Positions 13,001 to 22,189 of a stretch of 64,000 nt of DNA are shown piece after piece. A program made the translations under genes and the position numbers. The DNA lies in contig JACEVL010000158.1 of assembly GCA_020284085.1 (NCBI GenBank), forward strand, positions 186,001-250,000. Reading direction: 5' to 3'. How positions within the stretch are numbered: the first letter of the stretch is position 1; each line of letters begins with the position of its first letter. Origin of the DNA: Aporrectodea caliginosa (Eukaryota; Annelida; Clitellata; Crassiclitellata; Lumbricidae). Under the pieces are notes generated by a model. It did no database searches. It was not told where the DNA came from and saw nothing but the letters and a program-made list of their open reading frames with translations.

Positions 13001-16000
13001 TCCAGGACCTTGTGATTTGCGATCATTTGTCCACTGCTGGCACACGGACTGGAGTGAAGGAAACGAGTGCCTTCCCTACGTTCCTTGTGTGACATGACAG
13101 CTTCCTTTACTATATAGTAAGTAAGTAACAAAAGGGTTGAAGCAAGAAGAAAAAAAATTTCAGCATAACTATCATTATTCAAGAACCAGTTACATTACAC
13201 CACACTATTTAGCTTTATGACATACATAAACCATCCGTGTAAGGTCTCGATTAATTCTGTTTCAGTTTTGAAGTCCTTACAAATTATTTCAGGAGTTAGC
13301 AAGTATAATTATAAGTATGTTTAGTAAGTAAGCAAGGCCGAATAGTTGAAGGAAATATAAACATATCTGGCATAACTACCATTATTTCAACAAACCTGAG
13401 ACATCTCTGAATTTAAAATAAACAAGACATTATTTTAGCAGTGCTTAAACTCTATTAATCAGAGTTAAATAAAATAAAGCTATCTGCACATTAAGCGTCT
13501 GGTTTAAATCTAACTCACCGACCACGTCTTGCTCAGTCGAAATATCGGGGCGCTTTGCAAAGCGGACAAGACGGCCATCACAGAGTGCAGATTGTTCAGT
13601 TCCAGCAATTTCTTCACAAAACATTTTTAATCAAATGCATGCTCAGTTAGATAACAATTCCCAAAATGAAGAGATCTGATATATTTATTTATCTCTTAGT
13701 ATCTCTAAAACTTGTCCTACTTCCAAATTGCAGGCATAGATCGATGTCATCAAGCACTTGCACAAATCCAGACTCACTCAAAACACCAAAACAGAAGTGA
13801 CAAAACTTTATAGGCCTACTGTATAAACCAGTGTTCATGGGCATCTAAGAAAGTGTGTGAGCATCCATGAACGAGTGACGTGTGTCTGTGAGTGACTGTG
13901 TGTTCGTGAGCACGTATGTGTGTTCGAGTGTGTGTGTGTGTGTGCGTGTATCTGCACCTAGGAATGTGAGACTTGCGAGTGCTAGTCAATTCAGTCAATA
14001 AATATTTGCTAGCATCACTTCATCATAAAAGGAACAAACCCACTGACCCAGCGTTAGGATTATCACTATTATCATGCCTAAAACATTGCCTCTATATTAC
14101 AGCTCTACAGCCTGCACATGCTTCCAGTAATCCTCTACTGTTGCTACATAAATAGTCGACCACAGATGCCCTAAACAAGGAACTCGACACTTGACATGTG
14201 GTGCCAAACTCCCTACTCCGACCATGTGAACAAACTTTTTTGTAATCAGGAGAAGAAGAGTGACGGTACTGGTCTCTGCCACTGTTAAGAAATATAATCT
14301 ATACTTCAGAGTTCAGAGTTACAAGGACCATCGAAGAGCCCTGTGGGCCGCAATGAATAAGCCCCTATGGGACTGAAGAAGACCATGTGGCAGACCTAGG
14401 ACTGCTTGAACTAGTGTCGTGGTGAAAGACCTGCAGATCTAAATTTCAGCCATCATGCAACAAAGTAAGTTTACACAAACTATAGAGAACCTGGTTCAAG
14501 GACAGAACAGCATGAGAGACAGACAGACAGACAGAGACAGACAAACAGAGAGAGAGACAGACAGAGAGACAGACAGAGACAGACAGAGAGAGAGAGAGAT
14601 CATACCTTTGCTATTTTGATGAAATGAGCAAGTATGTCGGCTCGTGACTTTGTTGTTTTTGTGGATAAGATCTCTTTCTGGACTAGAAAATTCAACTGAA
14701 AATAAAATCCTACATTTTATACCTGTTTTGCAGAACACAAAATAAATTTGTCCTTGTTTGAACTTTCTCAGTGGGACATTTACTATACTTTGTTTATACC
14801 AAATACTGTAACAGTATTACAAGTATCATAACAATTCATCACTTCATTTACATCATCATCATCAGTTCCTGATGCCAGCCATTTGGCAGCAATGGGTACG
14901 AATAAATTATCTCCATTGCACTCAGTCATTTGTCAAGTCCATTGCTCCCCTTAGTGTCAGTCCAAGTGATGTTATGTCCTCATGTATATTATCTATTCTG
15001 CATAGTCTTGGTCTGCCCTTGTTTTCCCCCTTAAATCTTGTAAGTAGTGCACTGTGTGGGATTCGGTCAACTGGCATATCTGTAGTGAAGCTTTAGTAAA
15101 AATAACATACAACTACTTCCATGCCTCTATATAAATTCCTCAGAACTCTGGTCTAAGGATCTTTCAGCTAAGACACAAACATGACCCAAACAATCCAACA
15201 ATACCATGTATTTCCTAACCTCCTAATTTATTCCAGAACTCATTTCCTGAAGCTGACAGGATGGAAGTCTTAACTTCCCTGTACCTGCCAACATCAACAA
15301 CGAAAAAGCCTGCTGCTAATTACCCAATTTTATTGTACAGCTGCATTAATTATCGAGTCTTTTCAGGAAAACAACCTACATGATTGAAGCGTCGAGTGAA
15401 AGCAACAACGTTTGGAGCGAGGGTTAGCTTCTCTTTCGTTGTCCAGGCACAGCTCGTCAACTCCTGATTTACAATGTAAACATTAGACAGTAAAAGTTAT
15501 CACAGTCAACTGGGCCACATCCTGCACCTTAAGGCACAATGGTACATGCAACTTCTTTTCGCCTCTACAGCTGGGGTTTCAGTCCCTGTAAGCCAAACAA
15601 ACTTCACGATTCATTGTTCTCACGCCATATAAACCGCAAAGAATATAGGTTCCAATGCCAAAGAGCTATTGCTTGTGCTGCAGTATTCATTCATTCATTC
15701 AATCAAGAATTTGTATAGCACCTCTTCAAGGGTACGACTCAGAGGTGATCCCGACTCTAGCACGGCCAATAAGAACAGATTTAAGGTTAATATATAGAAC
15801 ATATCAGAGAGAGTCTTGGGAAGTAGGTGTAGCTCCAGGAGGAGCCCATTCCAGACCGTCAGCCTACCACTGAGAAAGCACGGTATCACTAGTTAGTATC
15901 ATTACACCTTACCTCACAGGACTACCTATAAAATAACCGTGTCATAACCAAAATAACTTCAAATCATATCAGGAATAAGTTATCAAGTCCTGGCCCATGA

Positions 16001-19000
16001 GTGTGCAAAAGTCTTCTGGCATCTATTCAGGAGGCAGAGAATGTTCATATTTTACATTGTAAAGCACCCTAGAAGTTGGCTGATACCGACGAAACTATGT
16101 CCATCATTGTAACTACAATTAAACTCAAATTATGAGAAAGAGATTAGTATAATATAGGCATGATTAGATTAAGGATCAGACTACACTTCATTACATGTGA
16201 ATTTTCACAGAAGATTCAGAAAACAGGAGATTACACAACACAAGATTAACAGATGATCAGATAAGAAAAAGAATAAGTTTTATGAAATTAGACAAGATAA
16301 TAACAGTTGATCGTGAAGTCTTAACGCTATTAAAGGAAGACAACACGTTGGGCATTTGCACTGTAATACATTTGAATGGGTGTGAGCCTCCCTAAGACCT
16401 TAGGCAACACTTAAACACACAGCTGACTGATGCCTTGTTCTTAGACACTAGTGATACACATTCCATGCCTCTGCCCCAAGGAATGAATCGACTGCCACTC
16501 TCTGTTCGTAGCTCAAATTCACTTCCTTCCTTCAAAAAGCGGCTCAAAACTCACTATTTCTCCTTGGCCTTCAAGCATTTGGATTTATAACTGAGCACTT
16601 CTTCTCCTGGCAGCTGACTATCCAAGCCTCAGATTCACATTTCGATGTTACTGAGCATGTGTTACAAATTTAATTAATAAATATAATACACAAAAATAGT
16701 AACTAAATAATAAATCAATAGATGAGAGAAGGAACACTTACATCAGGCTGGATAGCTTTGAACACCGGAAGATCCATGAGTGTAATCTGACTCTGTCACA
16801 AGACAAAACAAAACCACGTAATCAACAATTCCCGCAAAACACAATTCCAGCAAACACAACAAAATAATTATCACATATTACAGCATGATCCTAAATTATG
16901 CTTTAATGGTTCACAAACACAAAACTTCATACACTGAGTAACAACAGCTGTTGCAGATACACTTCCCTCTCTGAATCACTCTTCGATGCTTAACATCGTA
17001 GGATGAAAAATAATAAAAAGAACAATACAAAAAACAACAATAACAATAATAAAGCTGTAGCAGTTGTAATGAAGTGGTCCAAATGCTTTGGTCCCCATTT
17101 CTTTTTTAAAAACTAGAATGACATTTTTCCACTCATCACTACAACTTGTAAAGAAGGACTTCTTGTTCAGAATCTCCAAAATGGCTTAAACTTGTAAAGA
17201 AGGACTTCTTGTTCAGAATCTGAACAAGATTCTGAACAAGAAGTCTTTCCAGTCTTCCTGTAGACCAGGATGCTGAATTGCCAATGCCAACTCACAACAT
17301 GTCTCTGTGTCACAAACTACTTTGGAATGCTTCAGAAATAATTGCAGACAGCTAATTAGGCCTGCCCATGATAAACAACCTGCCATAACTTCTGCAAGCA
17401 CATTAGCCACCAATAACTGCTTCTGAGCAAGTCAGTTTACCAATCCATAGAGAACCTGGGCAGGGTACCATCCATATCAAGTGACAGGGTACCCTCCATA
17501 TCAAGTGACAGGGTACCCTCCGTGTCAAGTGACAACACCAAAACATTTTCTGACAGTTATTTCGGATCCGTTGTAATTGGTCTCTTAGGTATAGTAAATA
17601 ACTAGTCCATATATAAAGCGAGCTGAGGAGGATCCAGGATTTTAAGTTGGGAGGAAGTCATGCTATGAACTGGCAAAATGTCAGTCAGCTAAAGGTTTAT
17701 GGGAGGTATATATCCTGCACAGACCTCTTCTGAAATTCACTGGTGGCCAGTCTCTACCCTGGGTGTCTTGGGCCTTACTCCCTCAGCTCTACCGAGTGGC
17801 GCATGCTCCTTGTCCCTTTTGCTCATACATCTATTAGGCAGAAGCACCTTCTCAGTCATGGGCCCCTTGGTCTGGAAAGGCTTCCCTGTGCACTATGTTT
17901 GATCCCCAGGGTCCACTCCTATACATTCTTTTCTAACCTCAAAACTGTCCTTGATAGCCGTGCTGGGGTCAGGAGATCTCTATAGGACCCCTTGAAAGGG
18001 TCCTATATAAATCTCTGTTATATCAATCTTTATTTCACCAAAAGAACATTTGGTAGCACAACAAAAAAATGAACATGAAAAGCAAAACAAGAAAATCTCA
18101 TGCACTTATGGTGTCTGAGAAAAAACATAGAAACCTGACAACCTCATTGTCATGCGAACGGCATTTGTGCATAAAATGCAGTCTTCTGGAAGACCAACAG
18201 TCTTTAATAGTATTTTCATTCATGAATTGCAGTACCGATGCAACACTGCTATGACATATTTTGAAAATTTTACATATAGCAGAACTGTACGTGTACTCTA
18301 AGGAGTTCAGCTCACTGTTGGTAGGGCTGATAGCCTCCATTCCATACAGGATAAATGGTTTACAGTGTGCACTAACCAAATACAACAACACAGGTTCACT
18401 AAATTTGTAGCATTTGCTATACAATGAGTTAAATGACCGATAAAACTTCACACGCATTTCATGCAAACTAAGTTTAAATGACTTGGCTGCAACCAGAAAA
18501 CAGCCAAGATATTTTAGCTTGTCCACATAATTAATTTCTACTCCATTGACATTGATGTTCTTGCACGCATTACGGAAATGTGATCCAATCCTTATCACTT
18601 GAGATTTGGCCACATTTAACTTCATGTCAATACCCTCTAGCTCAACAGAGCAAATATCAACCATAGCTTGGAGGTCACACAGGGATGCTGACATTAAGAT
18701 GAGGTCATCTGCATACATGACACACCCTAAGTAGGTCTCCCCAATTCTACATCCATGACCGGATCGACTTAGCTTTTCAATTAGGTCGTTAACATAAACT
18801 GCAAATAGAACTGGAGATAGAACACCACCTTGCCTAACTCCGCAGGTTAGAGTTATCAAATCTGAAAATATATTGTCCCACCTCACGAAGGCTGCACTGA
18901 GACTATACCAGGTTATAAGGGTGGTCAGAACTTCACGAGGAACCTGTCTGTCCATTAGCTTATTGAACAAAGCAAAGTGATTCACTTTGTCAAAAGCTTT

Positions 19001-21200
19001 TGACATGTCTAATGCACATAAGTTGATAGTTGACCCATGACTTGTAAAGTAGTCCACCACTGTTCCGACTGCAAGGATTGCATGTGAACAACCCAATCCC
19101 TTTTTGAATCCAAACTGCAAATCAGATGTGCATAAATAGCTGCCATAATGCTCCAGCACACACATTTCAAACAGTTTCGATAGATTTGAACTTAATGTGA
19201 TGCCACGGTAGTTATCACTATTGCCATTGTCTAAGGTATGCCCTTTTTCCAGGGGTACAATTATGCCCAAACCAAAACTGGTGGGAACTCTGCCATGCAC
19301 AAGCATTTGGTTGAATAAAAGTGAGAGCAAAACAACCAGTCTAGGATGAGCATGAATTAGATGTTCAGTCTCAATGCGATCCAGACCAGGGGCTTTGGGT
19401 CGCTTCATTTTACGAATGCATTGGTCAACTAGTTCTACTGTTATCACTTTATATTGAGAAGCTGGATTATATTGGCTAAACCTATTGTGAAATCGCTTAT
19501 TCAGTTTCTCACTGGTTTTTGCATTATTAGGAGAGCATGCAGTTCTAAAATTTGAAGCAAAGGCCATAGAAATGTCTCTTGGCTCACTACAACCATCTAC
19601 AGCTAAGGGAGATTTATGGTTAGCTTTAAATTTGGCTTGCCAAGTTTTCCAGAAAGAATTTGTGTCCTTTGCCAAAAGATATTCATGTAAGTCATTAGAA
19701 GCATAGGCATCTTCCTTAGATTTCTTGTTCCTAATGGCACGCTTATATTCAGCTTTTGCACACCTTTTGGCATCATGTATTGGTCCCTGACTGGGTCGTC
19801 CACATGCTTTCCACAGGTCATGAGCAGCTATAGACTTGTTCTTCAAATCCGTGAGCTCACCATCCCAATAGTGCTTATAGTGCGACGCAGTGGTTCTAGG
19901 ACAGTGTTCATCTGCGGCTTGACACAGTCCATCAACTATCATGTTGTAAACAACATCTATGTCATAATCATGTTCATGCAAACACCCTACATTACAGTTT
20001 GTAAAGATTTTTGATGAATGAATCTGGCCTAAGTATACATTAGTGGCACTGTAATATGATGTAAGATCAGCTTTATCCCATCTAATACGCCCGGACTTGA
20101 TGCTATTAGGAACCTGCCTAACAAAGTCATCACCATTATCCAGCAGACTCTCAGAAAAGTGTAATACCAGAGGTAAATGGTCAGAAAGATTCATACCACT
20201 GTCAATTATCTCTGATGACTCAACTTTATCAAACAGTGCTACATCAACAAAGAAATGATCAATAAATGACTTAGAGTTGTTTGCCTCAGACACATATGTG
20301 AACCTTGTGGGACTAGCCACTTTGGAGTCACACAGCTTCAGCATAGAAGATCTAACAAAGTCATTGACAATTGCACGACATGATAACTCATTTACAAACT
20401 AAAGTGAATGAATGAATGAATGAATGAATGAATGAATGAATGAATGAATTAATGAATGAATGAATGAACCAGTTACTTAAGTGTAGCCAAACAAACTGCC
20501 TCAAATGAAATCAGTTCACCTAAGTCTCCTGGGTATATCAAAACAAACTGCCCTGAACAAAATATCTCTCTTCCATTGTGTAGCCAAATGGCCCTGAATT
20601 AAATCAGTCCCATCAGTCTTCCAGGTGCTATCAAACAACAGTTCCCCCCCCTTTCAGTCTGACATAATGAGACAATGAATATAATAGCCTATAATTAGAA
20701 CTAGCATGATAACAAGCTGTTACACAACATTAGAACAATGTCTATTTGTCCAACAATTCAGCCAGGCAAATGAGCAACTAAAACAGATGGATGTATGCCC
20801 TCAGGTACACCAACACACGACACACTGAAAACAACAACAGACGCATCATAAATATATAATCTATTGCACAATGTATGAGTGAATACTGGTATCATCAGCA
20901 TCATCATAGCTGACTGTCATGGCCCGAATAAAATCTCTATTGTCCTCAGTCATTTGTCAAGTCCCCTTAGTGTTAGTCAAGTGATGTTAAGTCCTCTTCA
21001 CCAGCATAATCTTGATCTGCCTATTATGCAAATGATACAGGATACAACAGTCTGTCTGAAGGTGCCATTGTTCACGGTTAATAGCATGCAACTACAGCAA
21101 AATCTTCGGGTGATACTCGTAAAACGTCGAAGACAACAGCATCATAGCTTTTTGTCTGTGCCTGGAGGTCGGAAGCATCCTGGGATGCTTCACAGGAATC
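3739..21200 (-). CDS. RALGPS: RALGPS-type Ral guanine-nucleotide exchange factor (RasGEF + PH), spliced gene, 5' end missing
   Basis: The gene is read on the minus strand as 16 coding exons: 21200-21096, 16792-16742, 15463-15380, 14695-14606, 13611-13519, 12614-12491, 12114-11983, 11182-11089, 10662-10468, 9903-9806, 9349-9295, 8234-8138, 6037-5945, 5274-5169, 4248-4157 and 3768-3739. All junctions are GT-AG and in phase, giving about 512 residues before the TAG. A RasGEF (CDC25) domain covers roughly residues 17-258 ([36 protein letters not shown]), and a PH domain covers about 387-497. The family catalyses GDP/GTP exchange on Ral, with the PH domain recruiting the protein to membranes. The C-terminus NLMTFE is the vertebrate RALGPS ending. 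Unlike vertebrate members, the linker shows no PxxP SH3-binding motif in these exons. Vertebrate proteins run to about 557-583 residues, so the N-terminal tens of residues and the start codon are unplaced. Confidence 0.93.
4157..4248 (-). CDS. RALGPS: RALGPS exon: end of PH domain
   Basis: It encodes [20 protein letters not shown] and onward, the last strand and C-terminal helix of the PH domain, including its conserved tryptophan. The acceptor TTTGCACAG and a donor GTAGCT flank 92 bases that splice in phase on both sides. Confidence 0.92.
5169..5274 (-). CDS. RALGPS: RALGPS exon: central PH domain
   Basis: It encodes [20 protein letters not shown] and onward to FTLTDPVR, the middle beta strands of the PH domain. 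Acceptor GTTTTAG and donor GTAAGAG are good matches to consensus. Confidence 0.92.
5945..6037 (-). CDS. RALGPS: RALGPS exon: PH domain
   Basis: It encodes [20 protein letters not shown] and following residues. The WTRYW core is the conserved PH-domain strand 2-3 signature seen in RALGPS. It is 31 codons, phase 0 at both ends, with acceptor TTGCTGTAG and donor GTCAGT. Confidence 0.92.
6110..7012 (+). mobile_element. CR1/L2-like non-LTR retrotransposon, 5'-truncated 3' end with TTGA-repeat tail
   Basis: The frame at 6201-6593 encodes the C-terminus of a non-LTR reverse transcriptase ORF. Landmarks are [17 protein letters not shown], a [10 protein letters not shown] motif and a terminal basic FKQLMKEY, typical of CR1/L2-group elements. 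It is followed by a GC-richer 3' UTR and ends in a (TTGA)n run at about 6972-7011, the terminal microsatellite of such elements. It sits in the RALGPS intron on the opposite strand to the gene and is truncated long before the RT core, so it is not autonomous. Confidence 0.85.
7282..8052 (-). pseudogene. RTE-like non-LTR reverse transcriptase remnant (RT C-terminal half)
   Basis: An open frame of 256 codons encodes the tail of an endonuclease/reverse-transcriptase polyprotein. It begins just past the catalytic YADD region ([20 protein letters not shown]), and continues through a [11 protein letters not shown] block, a TYGSETW block and an [12 protein letters not shown] block to RRKWRGL. These are the usual C-terminal motifs of RTE-like elements. 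The catalytic part is missing, so it is a 5'-truncated insertion. It lies between RALGPS exons 8138-8234 and 5945-6037 on the same strand as the gene. Confidence 0.85.
8138..8234 (-). CDS. RALGPS: RALGPS exon: start of PH domain
   Basis: It encodes [20 protein letters not shown] followed by [12 protein letters not shown]. The last part is the conserved first strand and loop of the RALGPS PH domain. It uses acceptor TTGTGCAG and donor GTATGA; the alternative AG six bases further in would break the phase. Confidence 0.9.
8685..8860 (+). repeat. CATC-flanked interspersed repeat, copy 1
   Basis: It begins after a catcatcatc run and contains gatgccagccatttggc and a block matching aataaattatctccat and gttagtccaagtgatgtt. 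Similar copies lie at 14845-15060, 20885-21040 and 31735-31900, all in the same orientation. It has no coding potential and may be a non-autonomous retroelement read from its 3' end on the minus strand. Confidence 0.75.
9295..9349 (-). CDS. RALGPS: RALGPS short linker exon
   Basis: A 55-base exon encodes [19 protein letters not shown] across its junctions. The Ser/Asp-rich content fits the linker between the RasGEF and PH domains. Acceptor ATGACAG and donor GTTAGT are in phase with both neighbours. Confidence 0.82.
9636..9775 (-). mobile_element. CR1/L2-like retroelement 3' tail fragment
   Basis: It shares ttggggacatggatccgaaatttcagc and a reversed block that reads ggcgctatgtagatgcac on the minus strand with 10945-11035. 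This is the 'ggcgctatataaat' type of 3' UTR seen in many fragments of this window. It is non-coding. Confidence 0.65.
9806..9903 (-). CDS. RALGPS: RALGPS linker exon (RHLLDDSV block)
   Basis: It encodes [20 protein letters not shown] and a Ser/Gly-rich stretch. RHLLDDSV is conserved in vertebrate RALGPS between the RasGEF and PH domains. The acceptor at 9904-9905 is chosen because it gives phase continuity; an internal AG at TTGCAAG is an alternative. Confidence 0.87.
10468..10662 (-). CDS. RALGPS: RALGPS linker exon (LSLQIEP to HRKSKSS)
   Basis: It completes the RasGEF-end signature DDNYK/LSLQIEP and then encodes a Ser-rich linker ending in [17 protein letters not shown] is conserved, but the PxxP preceding it in vertebrate RALGPS is absent ([11 protein letters not shown]). 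The donor GTACGT at 10462-10467 is preferred over a downstream GTAGAC because only it keeps phase with the next exon. Confidence 0.87.
10945..11035 (-). mobile_element. CR1/L2-like retroelement 3' tail fragment
   Basis: A near copy of the fragment at 9636-9775, sharing the gttggggacatggatcc block. It lies in the intron just downstream of the exon at 11089-11182 and is non-coding. Confidence 0.6.
11089..11182 (-). CDS. RALGPS: RALGPS exon: RasGEF C-terminal helix
   Basis: It encodes [20 protein letters not shown] and [11 protein letters not shown], a near-identical match to the end of the RALGPS RasGEF domain. Acceptor TCCTTGCAG and donor GTAAGA are strong. Confidence 0.95.
11983..12114 (-). 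CDS. RALGPS: RALGPS exon: RasGEF domain
   Basis: It encodes [20 protein letters not shown] and onward to [18 protein letters not shown], the conserved RasGEF block 'YL.D..YID' and 'NNILRII..LQ'. Acceptor TTTCTCTAG and donor GTATAT; the phases match at both ends. Confidence 0.95.
12331..12510. repeat. 82 bp imperfect tandem repeat spanning an exon-intron boundary
   Basis: A unit that starts with ggaacgcagggcatttag occurs at about 12332-12416 and 12417-12498, and a third start falls at 12499 inside the RALGPS exon. The repeat therefore contains copies of the last 17 or so coding bases plus the donor region. The intronic donor copy next to 12410 carries changes that remove the functional GT context. 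Confidence 0.8.
12491..12614 (-). CDS. RALGPS: RALGPS exon: RasGEF domain
   Basis: It encodes [20 protein letters not shown] and onward to [12 protein letters not shown]. The 'PC(V/I)PYLG' block is the core of the RasGEF catalytic domain. It starts in phase 0 after acceptor TTATCAG; donor GTCAGA. Confidence 0.95.
13519..13611 (-). CDS. RALGPS: RALGPS exon: RasGEF domain
   Basis: It encodes [20 protein letters not shown] followed by [11 protein letters not shown], the classic RasGEF 'NN.......AL.S.PI.RL..TW' signature. It is 31 codons in phase 0 with donor GTGAGT. The acceptor (TTTTGTGAAG) lacks a strong terminal pyrimidine but is the only AG giving the conserved frame. Confidence 0.95.
14518..14600. 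repeat. GACA/GA simple repeat
   Basis: A mixed (gaca)n and (ga)n tract ends four bases before the donor side of the RALGPS exon at 14606-14695, so it occupies the very start of that intron on the minus strand. Confidence 0.9.
14606..14695 (-). CDS. RALGPS: RALGPS exon: RasGEF domain
   Basis: It encodes [20 protein letters not shown] and [10 protein letters not shown], matching the RasGEF helix ending 'R..IL.HFI.IA'. It is 30 codons, phase 0, acceptor TTTTCAG and donor GTATGA. Confidence 0.95.
14845..15060 (+). repeat. CATC-flanked interspersed repeat, copy 2
   Basis: This is the best-preserved copy of the family described at 8685-8860. It carries gatgccagccatttggc, aataaattatctccatt and gtcagtccaagtgatgtt. 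It lies in a RALGPS intron. Confidence 0.75.
15380..15463 (-). CDS. RALGPS: RALGPS exon: RasGEF domain
   Basis: It encodes [20 protein letters not shown] and AFTRRFNH. 'APN(V/A)VAFTRRFN' is a signature specific to the RALGPS branch of RasGEFs. It is 28 codons, phase 0, donor GTAGGT. Confidence 0.96.
15690..15890 (-). mobile_element. CR1/L2-like RT C-terminal tail fragment
   Basis: The minus strand encodes [20 protein letters not shown] and a following [13 protein letters not shown]. This is the terminal region of an L2/CR1-type ORF2 and the start of its 3' UTR. It is a 5'-truncated fragment in a RALGPS intron. Confidence 0.75.
16440..16690 (+). mobile_element. CR1/L2-like RT C-terminal tail fragment
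   Basis: The plus strand encodes [20 protein letters not shown] and KTHYFSLAF, the usual end of CR1/L2 ORF2, followed by an A/T-rich tail (aatttaattaataaat). It lies about 50 bases from the RALGPS exon at 16742-16792. Confidence 0.8.
16742..16792 (-). CDS. RALGPS: RALGPS exon: RasGEF start
   Basis: It encodes [17 protein letters not shown], matching the family block 'Q(I/V)TLMD(I/V)PVFKAIQP'. It is 17 codons, phase 0, acceptor TTGTGACAG and donor GTAAGT. Confidence 0.95.
17144..17249. repeat. Direct plus inverted 30 bp repeat (hairpin-capable)
   Basis: The block acttgtaaagaaggacttct plus gttcagaatct occurs at 17144-17175 and 17190-17221 and is immediately followed by a partial inverted copy at about 17227-17249 (gattctgaacaagaagtctt). 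The second direct copy and the inverted copy could fold into a hairpin. Confidence 0.85.
17455..17535. repeat. 24 bp minisatellite, three copies
   Basis: The unit cagggtaccctccatatcaa plus gtga is present three times with single-base differences. It is non-coding and lies within an intron of RALGPS. Confidence 0.85.
17690..18015 (+). mobile_element. CR1/L2-like RT C-terminal tail fragment
   Basis: The plus strand encodes [20 protein letters not shown] and then [21 protein letters not shown]. This is the canonical end of a CR1/L2-type ORF2 and is followed by a short 3' UTR ending in ctatataaat-like sequence. It abuts the 3' end of the intact RT element at 18020. Confidence 0.8.
18020..20400 (-). 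mobile_element. Non-LTR retrotransposon (CR1/jockey group), 5'-truncated in the endonuclease but with an intact RT
   Basis: The insertion runs from the interrupted endonuclease (about 20400) through the RT ORF to a 3' end near 18020. A minus-strand AATAAA lies at about 18032-18037, just past the stop. The 5' edge abuts an (AATG)n tract at 20404-20467. It occupies the RALGPS intron between exons 16742-16792 and 21096-21200, in the gene's own orientation. Confidence 0.8.
18098..20344 (-). CDS. Reverse transcriptase ORF of a non-LTR retrotransposon (748 codons, open)
   Basis: The product starts with the last part of an APE-type endonuclease (FIDHFFV, then [11 protein letters not shown] near residue 55). 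The frame stays open upstream to about 20400, so the listed ATG is probably internal. A full RT domain follows, with [52 protein letters not shown], the catalytic YADDLI and LKYLGCF, then a thumb/connection region (LYGMEAISP). It copies element RNA at a nicked target. Absence of internal stops in almost 2.3 kb indicates a recent insertion. Clade is inferred from motif style; a phylogeny is needed for exact placement. Confidence 0.9.
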   Translation of the reverse strand: MLKLCDSKVASPTRFTYVSEANNSKSFIDHFFVDVALFDKVESSEIIDSGMNLSDHLPLVLHFSESLLDNGDDFVRQVPNSIKSGRIRWDKADLTSYYSATNVYLGQIHSSKIFTNCNVGCLHEHDYDIDVVYNMIVDGLCQAADEHCPRTTASHYKHYWDGELTDLKNKSIAAHDLWKACGRPSQGPIHDAKRCAKAEYKRAIRNKKSKEDAYASNDLHEYLLAKDTNSFWKTWQAKFKANHKSPLAVDGCSEPRDISMAFASNFRTACSPNNAKTSEKLNKRFHNRFSQYNPASQYKVITVELVDQCIRKMKRPKAPGLDRIETEHLIHAHPRLVVLLSLLFNQMLVHGRVPTSFGLGIIVPLEKGHTLDNGNSDNYRGITLSSNLSKLFEMCVLEHYGSYLCTSDLQFGFKKGLGCSHAILAVGTVVDYFTSHGSTINLCALDMSKAFDKVNHFALFNKLMDRQVPREVLTTLITWYSLSAAFVRWDNIFSDLITLTCGVRQGGVLSPVLFAVYVNDLIEKLSRSGHGCRIGETYLGCVMYADDLILMSASLCDLQAMVDICSVELEGIDMKLNVAKSQVIRIGSHFRNACKNINVNGVEINYVDKLKYLGCFLVAAKSFKLSLHEMRVKFYRSFNSLYSKCYKFSEPVLLYLVSAHCKPFILYGMEAISPTNSELNSLEYTYSSAICKIFKICHSSVASVLQFMNENTIKDCWSSRRLHFMHKCRSHDNEVVRFLCFFSDTISA
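20404..20467. repeat. (AATG)n microsatellite
   Basis: About fifteen tetranucleotide units with one interruption (aatt) directly flank the truncated 5' end of the RT element. Confidence 0.95.
20885..21040 (+). repeat. CATC-flanked interspersed repeat, copy 3
   Basis: A more decayed copy of the family at 8685-8860 and 14845-15060. It keeps catcagcatcatcat, cctcagtcatttgtcaagtcc and a gttagtcaagtgatgtt block. Confidence 0.65.
21096..21200 (-). CDS. RALGPS: RALGPS most 5' recognised exon
   Basis: It encodes a variable Ser/Asp/Gln stretch followed by [20 protein letters not shown], matching the RALGPS N-terminus '[18 protein letters not shown]'. Acceptor CTATTCAACAG and donor GTAGTT; both ends are phase 0. 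There is no ATG in this exon ahead of the conserved block, so at least one more 5' exon must exist. Confidence 0.93.
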
Positions 21201-21329
21201 CTGTTGAATAGACAAGAAAACAAGAAAAGTCTCAGATTTTCAGCCAAGCAAAAGTGTTAGTATATAACTCAATACACAAGATAATGTGTGATGCTCCTCA
21301 TGTTCTGCAATAACAAAACAACGGGTGTT

Positions 21330-21530
21330 CTTCAAATACTTGGTACAAGTTCAGGTAGTGGAACACTAATAGCCGGCATTTGGGAAGGATGGTCACCTTT
21401 CGACATGTCAATACTGACCAGACCAGGCTGTGTGCAGATTACTGCTTTTTCCACCTGGCCTGGGTCGGGAGCAAGGTAGAGATCTTGAAGGGGCGCTATA
21501 TAAATTTCGTCTGATTGATTGATTGGTTTG
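21330..21530 (+). mobile_element. CR1/L2-like 3' UTR fragment with GATT tail
   Basis: The segment ends in cttgaaggggcgctatataa followed by gattgattgattgg, the same terminal structure as the element at 6110-7012. It has no coding remnant that I can read. Confidence 0.65.
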
Positions 21531-22189
21531 GTAGTGTAATGTAATGAAAAGCAATATGAGGCAACATCGGGCAATCTTACTCAGTCAGATGCAATGACAT
21601 ACAGTAAATGGGTTAAATTCAACCTCAGGTCGATCAGATTTCTTTTAGCTGAAAAGGGGTATTTACACGAACAGCTGCTTCAGAATGTACACTTTGTACA
21701 GTGTCAATAAATGAGGCTAAAATTATCACATAAATAATCGCCATTAACAAAATAATTTACAAATTTAAAGACATCTAAATGCCTGTATACCAGTTAATTG
21801 CTTTCCAGTATGTAACAGCTGAAAGCATTGTTAGAAAGACAAAACACAGATTGTTTATAGAAAAATAAACAATTCAACATCAAAAACTCATTGGTATGGT
21901 ATACAATCCTAATAAAACTTGTAACTGACTACACACCTACAGAAAGACAGCATGTAACTCTCTGATGATGCACATCAAAATTCACCTTACTCTGCATGAA
22001 AGATCCAGTTTACTCACTACTCATGTGTAAAATAAAACATCGTAACTGAAAATTAGACATTTATGTAGTGCTGCTACAAGCTAGACTAATCAGAGGTCAT
22101 CTACATACCAGCCGAAATAAAGTAAGTTATGCAACAACATAAAAAAGTAAATTACTATGCTTGTGTAACAGGATGTATTTAACAAAGTA

